DNA of 13,744 nucleotides, from contig JAAZPS010000298.1 of NCBI GenBank assembly GCA_012797095.1, positions 1 to 13,744 on the forward strand, given 5' to 3'. Below are positions 1 to 6,741 of the stretch, in pieces. The translations under genes and the position numbers were made by a program. The notes beneath the pieces are model-generated. The model was not told where the DNA came from, did no database searches, and saw only the letters and a list, made by a program, of their open reading frames with translations. This DNA is from Bacillota bacterium (GTDB lineage: Bacteria; Bacillota; Dethiobacteria; DTU022). Every line of letters starts with the position of its first letter. Positions within the stretch are counted from its first letter, which is position 1.

Positions 1-2
1 CA

Positions 3-866
3 TCATCTATTTGGCGCAGCAGATTGAAAGAAATTCCTTATAATATTGTTTCCGGTGCTGCTTCCGGTTTTTATGAGCTTTCTTTCTCTGTACTCAAGAT
101 GAAATATCCGAATCTGAAGACCCTTAGAGAATTTCTCTGCTCGGAAGATTATATCGGCAATATCACAATAGAAATTTCCTACACCGGAAAGTTAGAGACA
201 AAATCGATATATAAAGCTGTTCAAAATGCTCTAATGACGGTAGCTAAACACATAACAGAGATTAAGCAGGAATATCAGGGATCTACGGTATTTGAAGCGA
301 GACGTCTCAAATCCGTCTTGAAAGATAAGAAGGTTAAACTGGGAAAAATTGATGAAGATGGCGGCCGAGGTGCATCTCAGATTAATAATACTAACACTCG
401 TTTTGCTCTCGATTTAGCACAAAGGGACTGGTACATCTTTAATGACAACTATGGCACTAGCGAAGAAAAGTTATTTCTCCGTTACTTTGACGCGAAAATA
501 GTGCCGCAATTAAAAGCAAAGAACCTTGAGTTTTACGTTATCAGAAATGAGCGAGTACCTGATCTTGCGATTTACAGCTTTGATACTGGTGAGCGATTCG
601 AGCCGGATTTTCTGCTCTTTATTCGCAAGAGAAAAGAACAGACTTTTTCAGCACAACAGGTTTATGTAGAACCTAAAGGTTCACATCTATTGTTGGAGGA
701 TGCGTGGAAAGAGCAATTCCTCTTGGAACTTACTTCTGTTGCTTCTGTAGATAAAAGCTATACCTTTGGCAACGAATACAAAATTATCGGTTTGCCGTTC
801 TTTAATGAGGAGCAAAGATTAACAGAGTTTGATGAAGCGATAGAAAGCTTTATTGCGACGCTATAG
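3..866 (+). CDS. Type III restriction enzyme R subunit / DEAD-box helicase-nuclease, 3' end (partial)
   Basis: The reading frame is open to the left edge, so this is the C-terminal ~287 residues of a longer protein; the TTG at 24 is unlikely to be the true start. Seen: a GTSEEKLFLRYFD segment, then NERVPDLAIYSF, then FEPDFLLF (around 598-621) and VYVEPKG (around 662-682). Together these form a PD-(D/E)xK nuclease core with Asp in EPDF and Glu/Lys in EPK. Known for the family: type III Res subunits carry an N-terminal superfamily-2 helicase and this nuclease at the C terminus, and cut DNA only with a Mod methyltransferase. The helicase part and any mod gene would lie left of the window. The gene ends in TAG, 33 bp before the next gene, and has AT-rich codon use unlike the genes from 2126 on, which fits horizontal acquisition. 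A solitary helicase-nuclease of the same fold is an alternative. Confidence 0.8.
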   Translation, partial: SSIWRSRLKEIPYNIVSGAASGFYELSFSVLKMKYPNLKTLREFLCSEDYIGNITIEISYTGKLETKSIYKAVQNALMTVAKHITEIKQEYQGSTVFEARRLKSVLKDKKVKLGKIDEDGGRGASQINNTNTRFALDLAQRDWYIFNDNYGTSEEKLFLRYFDAKIVPQLKAKNLEFYVIRNERVPDLAIYSFDTGERFEPDFLLFIRKRKEQTFSAQQVYVEPKGSHLLLEDAWKEQFLLELTSVASVDKSYTFGNEYKIIGLPFFNEEQRLTEFDEAIESFIATL

Positions 867-899
867 GCTATAGTATGAAAATGTAGAGGAAGTTGTAAA

Positions 900-1778
900 A
901 TGATACTTAGTCATCAGGCACTTGAAAAATTAAGAGAAATTATTAATGGGGATAATACAGATCGTTATCGTTCTGGGCCAAAACTGGTAGAGTTTTTTAA
1001 TCGATTAGGATTTCGTGATACCTATGGGCAAGGCTTCCCATCAAGATGGAAATACACTGATGAAAAATTAAAACAAATAAATTGAAAGCCTGAGCTAGAT
1101 AAATGTATTAAGAACACCTTTAGTGTCATTGATTATATTGACAACATTCAAGAATTGGATCAATTAATTGGGGAATTTAATAAATATTTGGCATTTGATA
1201 AGTGGCAGGTAATCCGCAATAACGATGAAATTTCATTTAAGAAATTGGACCGAGTTATTATACCCAGAAGCAAGAATGCTGATGAAGAAATTAAGGAATC
1301 CGAATTTCTAGGTAAAACATTTGAAATTGACATCTCGAGTTTAGGTTTAGATTCCATAATTAGCGATATTATTGAGTGTCGGATAAAGGAAATAGAAAAG
1401 TGCATCAGTTCCGATGCCCCATTAGCAGCCGTAATAATTACAGGCAGTACAATGGAAGGAATATTACTAGGAGAAGCGACAAGTTATCCGAAAACCTTCA
1501 ACAGGGCTTCATCTGCACCTAAAGACAAAAATTCAAAGGTAAGAAATTTCCAAGACTGGACTCTTAGTAATTTTATTGATGTAGCTTATGAAATTGGATT
1601 GATTAAATTGGATGTCAAGAAGTTTAGTCATATAGTCAGAGATTTTAGAAATTTCTTCCATCCTTATGAACAAATGGTTTCGAGATTTCGCCCTGACAAA
1701 AACACTGTATTGATATGTCTTCAGGTACTAAAAGCCTCCATTATTCAAATAGCTGAATTTAGAAAGAAGCATCAGTAA
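900..1778 (+). pseudogene. AbiJ-like abortive-infection protein interrupted by an in-frame TGA
   Basis: An ATG at 900 with GAGGAAG (886-892) begins a 61-codon frame that ends in TGA at 1083-1085. The same frame, unshifted, stays open from 1086 to 1778. Read through the TGA, one ~292-residue protein appears: EKLKQIN, stop, KPELDKCIKNTF, then GEFNKYLAFDKWQVIR. The first ~90 residues resemble the AbiJ N-terminal domain type 3 (YRSGPKLVEFFNRLGF, YGQGFPSRW). The last ~110 residues contain RDFRNFFHP (R250, N251, H254), a HEPN-like Rx4-6H ribonuclease signature of abortive-infection C-terminal domains. Family members usually carry Gly where the TGA stands (recalled, not checked), so one GGA-to-TGA change would explain it. 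No good ribosome site or ATG lies just after the stop; the TTG at 1155 is a poor restart. It follows the restriction gene by 33 bp on the same strand, as in a defence island. Either the gene is dead or the stop is a sequencing error or suppressed. Confidence 0.75.
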
Positions 1779-1913
1779 TGATTTTGTATCAACCCCTCCG
1801 TCCTTAGCCATTATTATTGTGAAGTCGCACCCCAAAAACCCTTGTACCCCCAAGCATTTCGGGATTTTACATTCCATTACATCTAGCCGTTAAAAACTAC
1901 CCAAAATCATTTT

Positions 1914-1946
1914 GTAGACCAAAAGTAGCCCGAAAGTAGACCGTAC
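1914..1946. repeat. Three imperfect tandem 11-bp units
   Basis: Three consecutive 11-mers: GTAGACCAAAA (1914-1924), GTAGCCCGAAA (1925-1935) and GTAGACCGTAC (1936-1946). The GTAGNCC core recurs exactly every 11 bases, about one helical turn, which would put each copy on the same DNA face. Could be a protein-binding array, for example of a recombinase at a mobile-element end, or a chance microrepeat. There is no spacer structure, so it is not CRISPR. Confidence 0.5.
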
Positions 1947-2004
1947 GAACCTAAAGTCGTCAAATTTCAGTCTACTAGTTTCGCGAATAGGGTAGATAGC
2001 TTGA

Positions 2005-2148
2005 ATTTGCATTGATCTCACCCAGTTGGGGGCCATAATCATTTTATTTGCATTGCTGTTCAAAGGGATCAGGGAGTCCAAAGAAGAAGTTAGCACCATC
2101 ATGAGCCAAAGGAGGATCCAGACAGGTGAACTACTATCTGGCAGTTGA
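2005..2148 (+). pseudogene. Possible 3' remnant of a membrane-protein gene
   Basis: After a TGA at 2002-2004 one frame stays open to a TGA at 2146-2148 and reads as a hydrophobic stretch (GAIIILFALLF) followed by a charged tail (KGIRESKEEVSTIM). This is the pattern of the last membrane helix and cytoplasmic tail of a transporter. It has no upstream continuation and no ribosome site, and it overlaps the rhaB start by 23 bp. I infer it may be the tail of a sugar transporter gene that once preceded rhaB and lost its front when the left block arrived. A chance open frame of 47 codons is a real alternative. Confidence 0.25.
2111..2115 (+). promoter_or_regulatory. Ribosome binding site fixing the rhaB GTG start
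   Basis: AAAGGAGG ending at 2115 lies 10 nt before GTG 2126. It supports that GTG rather than the out-of-frame ATG at 2101. Confidence 0.75.
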
Positions 2149-3526
2149 CATTGGGGCGTCCAGCGGGCGGCATATGCTCGGGTATCTAGAAAACGACAAA
2201 ATCATTGAAGAAGAGATCTTCCGTTTCGAAACTCACAGCAAATTGGTCGGGGAAAAATGGGTCTGGGAATGTGAGGCTCTGGTTGAAAATGTGATCAAGG
2301 GGATGGAAGCATGCCGGGATCTGGGCAAGATCCCGACAATGATCGGGATCGATGCCTGGGGCGCTGATTACGTGATCCTGGACAGGGACGGTGGGCTGCT
2401 GGGCAATGCGGCAGATTATCGTGACGAGATGGCGCTTGTGGGGATGATGTTCGAGCTGGAAAATACCATTCCCTACGCGGCATATTACAGGAAGATGGGC
2501 ATAGGGAGGATGCCGATCGATACGATCTACCAGCTGATGGCGCTCAAAAATAGTCATCCCGAACTGCTGGAAAAAGCGGGTGCTGTCTTGATGATACCTC
2601 CATTTATCAATTACCGTCTCACCGGGACGATCAAACAGGAGTACACCAGTGCCGTTACTACGGGCCTGATCAACGCGACAACCCAGAAATGGGATCGGGA
2701 TACCATCGAGAAACTGGGCTTTCCGGTAGACGCCTTTACCGAGCTGTACGCACCGGGGGAGATAGTGGGCCACCTCAGCAAGGAAGTGCAGGAGCGGGTG
2801 GGGTTTGATTGCACTGTGGTGCTGCCTGCAGCACATGACACGGCCAGCGCTTTCTTGGCCGTGCCCCGGGAGGATCAGCACAGCGTCTCGGTTTCAAGCG
2901 GTACCTGGAGCATTCTGGGGATCGTGAACGACAGGCCGGTAACCACGCCGGCAGCAATGGAGGCCGGTTTCACCAACGAAGGCGCTTATCCCAGGCAGTA
3001 CCGTCTATCAAAAAATATCATCGGCATGTACATGCTGGAAACGATCAGGGCCAGTCTGGGTGGAAAGCATGATTATGCACAGCTCATCGGGATGGCCAGG
3101 GAAGCAGATCAGATAACCAGTGTTATCGATATGAACAATATCATGTATCTGGTTGCACCCGATCTGATCGCCGCGATAAAAGACGACTGTTCTCAATCAG
3201 GCCAGCAGGTTCCCCAAACAGATGGTGAAGTGCTGCAGGTCTTCTTCCACAGCCTCGTGACCTGCTATGCGAAAACAATAAAGGATCTTGAGAAAGTCAC
3301 GGGGAGCAAATTCACCTCTTTCAATATCGTGGGCGGCGGCAGCCTGAACGACTATGTTAACGAACTGGCTGTTCAGGCAACGGGGTTGCCGGTACTGGCA
3401 GGCCCCCCCGAAGCCACAGTCACAGGAAATTTGATGGCCCAGATGATTGCAGGGGGAGAATTTGCGAATATGGAGGCCGCACAGGCAGCTTGCGCAAGGA
3501 CCTTTCCTTCAAGACGTTTTGACTGA
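2126..3526 (+). CDS. rhaB: Rhamnulokinase
   Basis: Phosphorylates L-rhamnulose to L-rhamnulose-1-phosphate with ATP in the cytoplasm, the second step after isomerisation of L-rhamnose. The 466-aa product is close to the usual FGGY-kinase length (E. coli RhaB about 489). Seen in order: phosphate-binding VDIGASSGRHMLG at residues 7-19; DAWGADYVILDRDG near 76-89; PAAHDTASAF with H237-D238, the Asp matching the family's catalytic base; SSGTWSILG, a second phosphate loop; and GGGSLND at 403-409 with GPPEATVTGNLMAQ, the adenosine side. GTG start with an AGGAGG site 10 nt upstream. The class II aldolase gene starts 64 bp downstream on the same strand, which favours rhamnulose over related ketoses as substrate. 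No rhaA isomerase, transporter or regulator is present. A kinase for another 6-deoxy-ketose cannot be excluded, but the VDIGASSGRH motif is characteristic of RhaB. Confidence 0.92.
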   Translation: MNYYLAVDIGASSGRHMLGYLENDKIIEEEIFRFETHSKLVGEKWVWECEALVENVIKGMEACRDLGKIPTMIGIDAWGADYVILDRDGGLLGNAADYRDEMALVGMMFELENTIPYAAYYRKMGIGRMPIDTIYQLMALKNSHPELLEKAGAVLMIPPFINYRLTGTIKQEYTSAVTTGLINATTQKWDRDTIEKLGFPVDAFTELYAPGEIVGHLSKEVQERVGFDCTVVLPAAHDTASAFLAVPREDQHSVSVSSGTWSILGIVNDRPVTTPAAMEAGFTNEGAYPRQYRLSKNIIGMYMLETIRASLGGKHDYAQLIGMAREADQITSVIDMNNIMYLVAPDLIAAIKDDCSQSGQQVPQTDGEVLQVFFHSLVTCYAKTIKDLEKVTGSKFTSFNIVGGGSLNDYVNELAVQATGLPVLAGPPEATVTGNLMAQMIAGGEFANMEAAQAACARTFPSRRFD

Positions 3527-3590
3527 AAAAATAATTGAACCCTTTAGCAAAATATGAGTCAGTGATACGCCCTGACGAGCAGGTGAGAAG

Positions 3591-4808
3591 ATGACAGGTA
3601 AAATAGATCTGCTGGCAGAATATGTGCAGCAATTGAAAAAGGAAGGGATCGGGATGGGCGGAGCAGCCCTGGTGATGAAGCTTGATCCCGACAACTATAT
3701 GGTGTCGCTTGAAGGTGCAGCCGGGCAAAAGTGGCATCGCCATATGCTGAAAAAAGAGATTCCCCTGATCTACAATATTTTTGCCGGTTCCAGGGATCTT
3801 TCTGCAGTGATGCAAACCCGTCCGCGATATTCTGTTCAGGCTGCCAACGAGGGCAGGGATCTCCCGCCTGTTCTTGATGATATGGCCCAGATCGTCGGTC
3901 CCAAGGCGAGGGGGTGTGATGAAGCTGATGAAGCCAGGATCATTGCCGTTCTGAAAAAGGGCAACGGCTGCTTGCTCAAAGCGAAAGAAGCGGTTGCTTC
4001 CTCTGCCATTGCAGTGGGCAGAAATCCGGAAGAGGCCTTTGCGGCAACACTGATCCTGGAAAAATCCGCCCAGGCTTTTATCGAGAGCCGCTGTCTGGGC
4101 GGTGCAAAACCCCTAAATGGCTTGATTGCCTGGGCGATGCATAAACAGTATAACCTGGTTTACTCGAAAATGGACCGGCAAATCGAATTGCAGACCGAAC
4201 AGGATATTCCGCGCCGCATCCCTGAAAAGGAGCTGGCCTTGAGGGAAAAGATCACTACCTACGGGAAAAAACTTTCCGCAGAAAACCTCATCCAGGGCAC
4301 CTGGGGGAATATCTCTGCACGCCTTGACGAAAGGTATATGCTGGTCACCCCCTCGGGTCTGGATTATCTCAGATTGAGCCCCTATGATATTGTTCGCGTT
4401 GAGATGGAAACATTGGCGTACGAGGGGCGATTGAAGCCTACATCGGAAAAGGGGATCCATGCGGCGCTTCTTGCCGCCAATCCCGGGGTGAACGGTATCA
4501 TCCACTCACACCCTGTGAATTGCAGTGTCTTCGCCGCTGCCGGGAAACCGCTGCCTGTAGAAAATGAGGCAGAACGGGCACTTCTAGGCAAGGAAACCGG
4601 TTTTGCGAAAACAGCCATACCCGGCACGAAACAGCTGGTCAGGGCGGTGACAGAGGCGATCAGCGGGAACCAGAAAACGTGTATCATGGGAAACCACGGC
4701 ATTCTGGCCTGCGGTGAGTCGCTCGGCGATGCGCTGGAAAAATGCCGTGCCATGGAGAAGGCAGCCCGCCGCTACCTTGACAAATGCTGCAGCGCAGGGA
4801 AACGATAG
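3591..4808 (+). CDS. Tandem-duplicated class II aldolase, probable rhamnulose-1-phosphate aldolase
   Basis: The 405-aa product is about twice the length of a single class II aldolase/adducin domain. C-terminal half (about 205-400): GNISARL at 239-245, PSGLDYL, catalytic-type Glu286 in PTSE, zinc-type H305 and H307 in HSHP, and H369 in GNHGIL. The Glu-to-His spacings (19, 21, 83) closely match E. coli FucA (E73, H92, H94, H155), so this half should cleave a ketose-1-phosphate to DHAP and lactaldehyde. N-terminal half (about 15-195): the same fold order can be followed, but HSHP becomes QTRP (Q75, R77), NHG becomes AKE (K132) and SE becomes KK. It is therefore probably non-catalytic and structural or regulatory. 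ATG 3591 is preceded by AGGTGA (3581-3586). Being next to rhaB, it likely replaces RhaD for rhamnulose-1-phosphate; fuculose- or ribulose-phosphate are alternatives. The 64-bp gap to rhaB contains a short GTCAG/CTGAC hairpin (3558-3576) but no strong terminator, so co-transcription is likely. Confidence 0.85.
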   Translation: MTGKIDLLAEYVQQLKKEGIGMGGAALVMKLDPDNYMVSLEGAAGQKWHRHMLKKEIPLIYNIFAGSRDLSAVMQTRPRYSVQAANEGRDLPPVLDDMAQIVGPKARGCDEADEARIIAVLKKGNGCLLKAKEAVASSAIAVGRNPEEAFAATLILEKSAQAFIESRCLGGAKPLNGLIAWAMHKQYNLVYSKMDRQIELQTEQDIPRRIPEKELALREKITTYGKKLSAENLIQGTWGNISARLDERYMLVTPSGLDYLRLSPYDIVRVEMETLAYEGRLKPTSEKGIHAALLAANPGVNGIIHSHPVNCSVFAAAGKPLPVENEAERALLGKETGFAKTAIPGTKQLVRAVTEAISGNQKTCIMGNHGILACGESLGDALEKCRAMEKAARRYLDKCCSAGKR

Positions 4809-4823
4809 AACAGGATCAAACTA

Positions 4824-4870
4824 TATTGCGCCCCGACCCGGGCTGCAGTATCCCGGGCCGGAGCGCGATA
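4824..4870. terminator. Large GC-rich hairpin between convergent operons
   Basis: Two 19-base arms (4824-4842 and 4852-4870) pair at 16 positions plus one G-U wobble around a 9-base loop; the inner part is CCCGGG on both sides. It sits between the aldolase stop (+) and the lipoprotein stop (-), where a shared terminator is expected. Neither side has a strong T-run, so intrinsic termination may be inefficient. A REP-like palindrome is the alternative. Confidence 0.5.
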
Positions 4871-4916
4871 ATGCCATTCCCGAACCGATCCCAATGTTAA
4901 TTGTTACCGGCGCACC

Positions 4917-5465
4917 CTATTCGACAATGATCCTGGCGATCTGACGAACCCACCGGGGTTTGTTCACATCGCCGGGCTCCTTCTGACCGTTTACCAGCCG
5001 GAAAGGGCTGCCGGTGGAAGGGTCATAGGGTTCATTGTTCTCCTCCCAGGCCAGGATCATTTTAAATTTCTTCTCCGGATTCTGTTGATCCAGGTAATCA
5101 TCCCGCTGCGCCTCTGCGAGGGTGTAGGTGACGGTGTAACCATCCTCCGAGACGAAGCTTACTTCTGCAGCCTCATCCCTCAGTTCGGCCTTCCGCTCCA
5201 GCACGGCCCAGACTGAAACTCCCTTGAAGTGATAATGTTCCTCGGTGCCGTATGTGTTGATCGAAAAATAGTCGTCTTCCACCAGAGCATCTTCCATCTC
5301 TTTGAGATCTCCCAGGGTCAGCTGGACAGCACTCGCCACACCACCACCTTCGATATCAATGGTTGAGGCATCGGCCGGATCTGTTTTCTCCCCGGCACAG
5401 CCGGCTACGACAAGCAGGGCTGCCAGCAGTAACAGCAGCGCCCAGCGCCTATGCTTGATGATCAT
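4917..5465 (-). CDS. Exported lipoprotein with one sulfite-oxidase-fold (molybdopterin-binding-like) domain
   Basis: The 182-aa product starts at ATG 5465 with AAGGAAA about 8 nt upstream. A signal peptide (HRRWALLLLLAALLVVAGC) ends in a lipobox with the Cys at residue 23, so it should be lipid-anchored outside the membrane. The rest is one domain: LTLGDLKEMEDALV, then FKGVSVWAVLE, FVSEDGYTVTYTL, KMILAWEENNEPY, SPFRLVNGQKEPG, and a final RWVRQIARIIV. This order matches the oxidoreductase molybdopterin-binding family. Outside the lipobox there is no cysteine, so the Mo-ligating Cys of true sulfite oxidases is absent; I infer a non-catalytic binding module. Only 3 bp separate it from the preceding gene's stop, so it is translationally coupled to the 341-aa anchored protein. 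Domains of the 1540-aa protein, especially the fifth (EPGD), are its closest relatives here. The ligand is unknown. Confidence 0.8.
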   Translation of the reverse strand: MIIKHRRWALLLLLAALLVVAGCAGEKTDPADASTIDIEGGGVASAVQLTLGDLKEMEDALVEDDYFSINTYGTEEHYHFKGVSVWAVLERKAELRDEAAEVSFVSEDGYTVTYTLAEAQRDDYLDQQNPEKKFKMILAWEENNEPYDPSTGSPFRLVNGQKEPGDVNKPRWVRQIARIIVE

Positions 5466-5468
5466 TTT

Positions 5469-6494
5469 TCAAGTTTCCTTTCTGCGTTTCAGATAGTTGT
5501 ACAGGCCTCTTCCCACCAATCCGCCAATCAAGATTGCTCCCACCACGATCCAGATCCAGTGGGCTTTCCCTGACTCCGCACCAGTTTCCGTTATCTCAGG
5601 GTTTTCAACATCATCACCCGGTTCAGGTGCCCCTATATCGTCACCGGCCGCGGCACCTTCATCAGCTTTGCTTTCATCGCCGCCATCGTCCTGTGAGCTT
5701 TCTCCGCTGTTGTCAACCCGTTCATCATCCTTCTTTTCGTCCGTGCCTGTCGCTACCTTTTTATCGCCATCAGTTTTGGAAGCGGTGCCCGCAGAAGGGG
5801 CCTTCTCGTCAACTTTCGATGAAGGATCACTGCTGCCCTGTGAAGCGCCGCCGCTCTGTTCATCACCATCCGCGGACCGTTCCCCCCCCACGACAATGCG
5901 GACAAGGTTGTAAATGAATCCTGACTGATTGGTGTCACTTACATTTCCCTTCGTCTGCCCGAAATAGATACGCGGCGCCCTATCATCAACTTTGACCGCC
6001 TGCTCTGACCAGACCACATCAGCTGGATCTGGCAGTCCATGATGTTCATAGAGATCGATACGTCTCAAACCGATCATGGCCGCCACACCTTTTGCGTTTT
6101 TATCCTTGGTATCAAAATGGGGATAGTAGTAGCGCCCATTGAGATCCCAAAGACATTTAGTAATTAGCGGCTCGTCTTCACCTTTGGCATAAAAAGCTAT
6201 CTTCTGATTGCCACTCTTCAAATTATCGCCCTTCGGGCCACCCAGAAGGGCAACGAGATCATATCCCTCCACCTTCCATATCTTGTGGAAATCCTGTGCG
6301 TTGCAGGTGGAATAGTATCGCACTGTCTTTGTGTATCTGTTCCAGTCATTCTGATAGATGAGCACATCCTTTTGCAAACCCGTTCCGGTGATGGTCAGGA
6401 CTGGTTCTGCCGCCAGGGTGGCGGCTGCCGGAAGCATAACCGCAAAAAGGGCAGCAAGTAAAATAAATAGATACTGAGAAAACACTTTACGCAT
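5469..6494 (-). CDS. Membrane-anchored surface protein: signal peptide, one sulfite-oxidase-like domain, acidic stalk, C-terminal TM
   Basis: The best start is ATG 6494 with GAGGTG ~7 nt upstream (341 aa); a GTG five codons earlier at 6509 overlaps that ribosome site. Order: basic n-region and hydrophobic signal peptide to about residue 30 (ATLAAEP); a domain of about 170 residues from LTITGTGLQKDVLIYQNDW to YNLVRIVVGGE; about 100 residues rich in Asp, Glu, Ser, Gly and Lys, resembling a stalk through the wall; a TM helix from about residue 313 (WIWIVVGAILIGGL); and the tail KRRKET. The domain is clearly homologous to the first domain of the 1540-aa protein: both have GTGL..DVLIY..DW, DFH.IWK, YYYP.FD and LYEH..LPDPADV. 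It has no sortase motif. It follows the 1540-aa gene on the same strand across a 247-bp gap with a strong hairpin, and precedes the lipoprotein by 3 bp. Function inferred: surface ligand capture or adhesion, positioned near the membrane. Confidence 0.78.
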   Translation of the reverse strand: MRKVFSQYLFILLAALFAVMLPAAATLAAEPVLTITGTGLQKDVLIYQNDWNRYTKTVRYYSTCNAQDFHKIWKVEGYDLVALLGGPKGDNLKSGNQKIAFYAKGEDEPLITKCLWDLNGRYYYPHFDTKDKNAKGVAAMIGLRRIDLYEHHGLPDPADVVWSEQAVKVDDRAPRIYFGQTKGNVSDTNQSGFIYNLVRIVVGGERSADGDEQSGGASQGSSDPSSKVDEKAPSAGTASKTDGDKKVATGTDEKKDDERVDNSGESSQDDGGDESKADEGAAAGDDIGAPEPGDDVENPEITETGAESGKAHWIWIVVGAILIGGLVGRGLYNYLKRRKET

Positions 6495-6509
6495 CAGAGC
6501 ACACCTCAC

Positions 6510-6741
6510 TTTTTTAGTCTGCAGTATTTAAAAGCAGGCGTCCAAAGTTCCCCTGCAGGGATGGAACTATCCGCAGCGGGCGGGCTGTGCTTGTCCGCCG
6601 GATCGGACGGGCGCAATTCTCTGTAAATTAACCCCAACCCCCTTTTCCAAAGGAGAAGCAGCCATAGGGAAAATATACCCTCCCCCCGCCTTATCTGCGG
6701 GGGGAGGTTTATTACCACCATTCAGATTGCCGGCACGCTCT
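6510..6741 (-). other. Intergenic leader of the small surface-protein pair
   Basis: Besides the hairpin above, this stretch holds a CCCTGCAGGG palindrome near 6553-6563 and, just before the ribosome site of the 341-aa gene, CTGCAGAC on the minus strand (6517-6524). The same octamer occurs just before the ribosome site of the 1540-aa gene. I see no convincing sigma-A promoter; TTGGAC has only a poor -10 partner. No RNA gene or riboswitch fold is recognisable. Confidence 0.4.
6679..6707 (-). terminator. Intrinsic terminator or attenuator after the 1540-aa gene
   Basis: A perfect 11-bp stem (CCTCCCCCCGC, 6679-6689; GCGGGGGGAGG, 6697-6707) with a 7-base loop lies 35 bp past the stop of the 1540-aa gene. 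In the minus direction it is followed by a short T-rich stretch (TATATTTT). This should end most transcripts of the large gene; leakage would feed the two small genes below. Confidence 0.75.

Larger units (their letters stand above)
1779..2125. other. Gene-poor junction between defence block and rhamnose genes
   Basis: These 347 bp hold no convincing complete gene. The first ~200 bp are AT-rich with scattered C-runs and many stops in all frames; a minus-strand open frame (1890-2102) has no ribosome site or recognisable protein. Inside lie a three-copy 11-bp repeat (1914-1946) and, from about 2005, a short open frame with protein-like content running into rhaB. The change from AT-rich to GC-richer sequence falls here, so it is a plausible end of an acquired segment. 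I see no transposase, integrase or clear attachment duplication. Confidence 0.55.

Noticed and set aside
1083..1085. Selenocysteine or programmed readthrough at the TGA
   Set aside because: No hairpin of the expected kind directly follows and family members are not selenoproteins; simple mutation explains it better.
1914..1946. CRISPR array
   Set aside because: Units are 11 bp, directly abutting, imperfect and only three; no spacers or cas genes.
1890..2102. 70-codon minus-strand frame in the gene-poor gap
   Set aside because: No ribosome site or recognisable domain; the opposite strand makes better sense as a transporter tail.
2186..2881. Long minus-strand open frame (231 codons) inside rhaB
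   Set aside because: It lies opposite a well-supported kinase; its protein is low in recognisable motifs and rich in His, Pro and Arg, as expected from the antisense of a GC-biased gene.
4714..4944. 76-codon plus-strand frame overlapping the aldolase end and the intergenic hairpin
   Set aside because: It runs out of frame through the aldolase and the palindrome, with no ribosome site and no protein-like composition.
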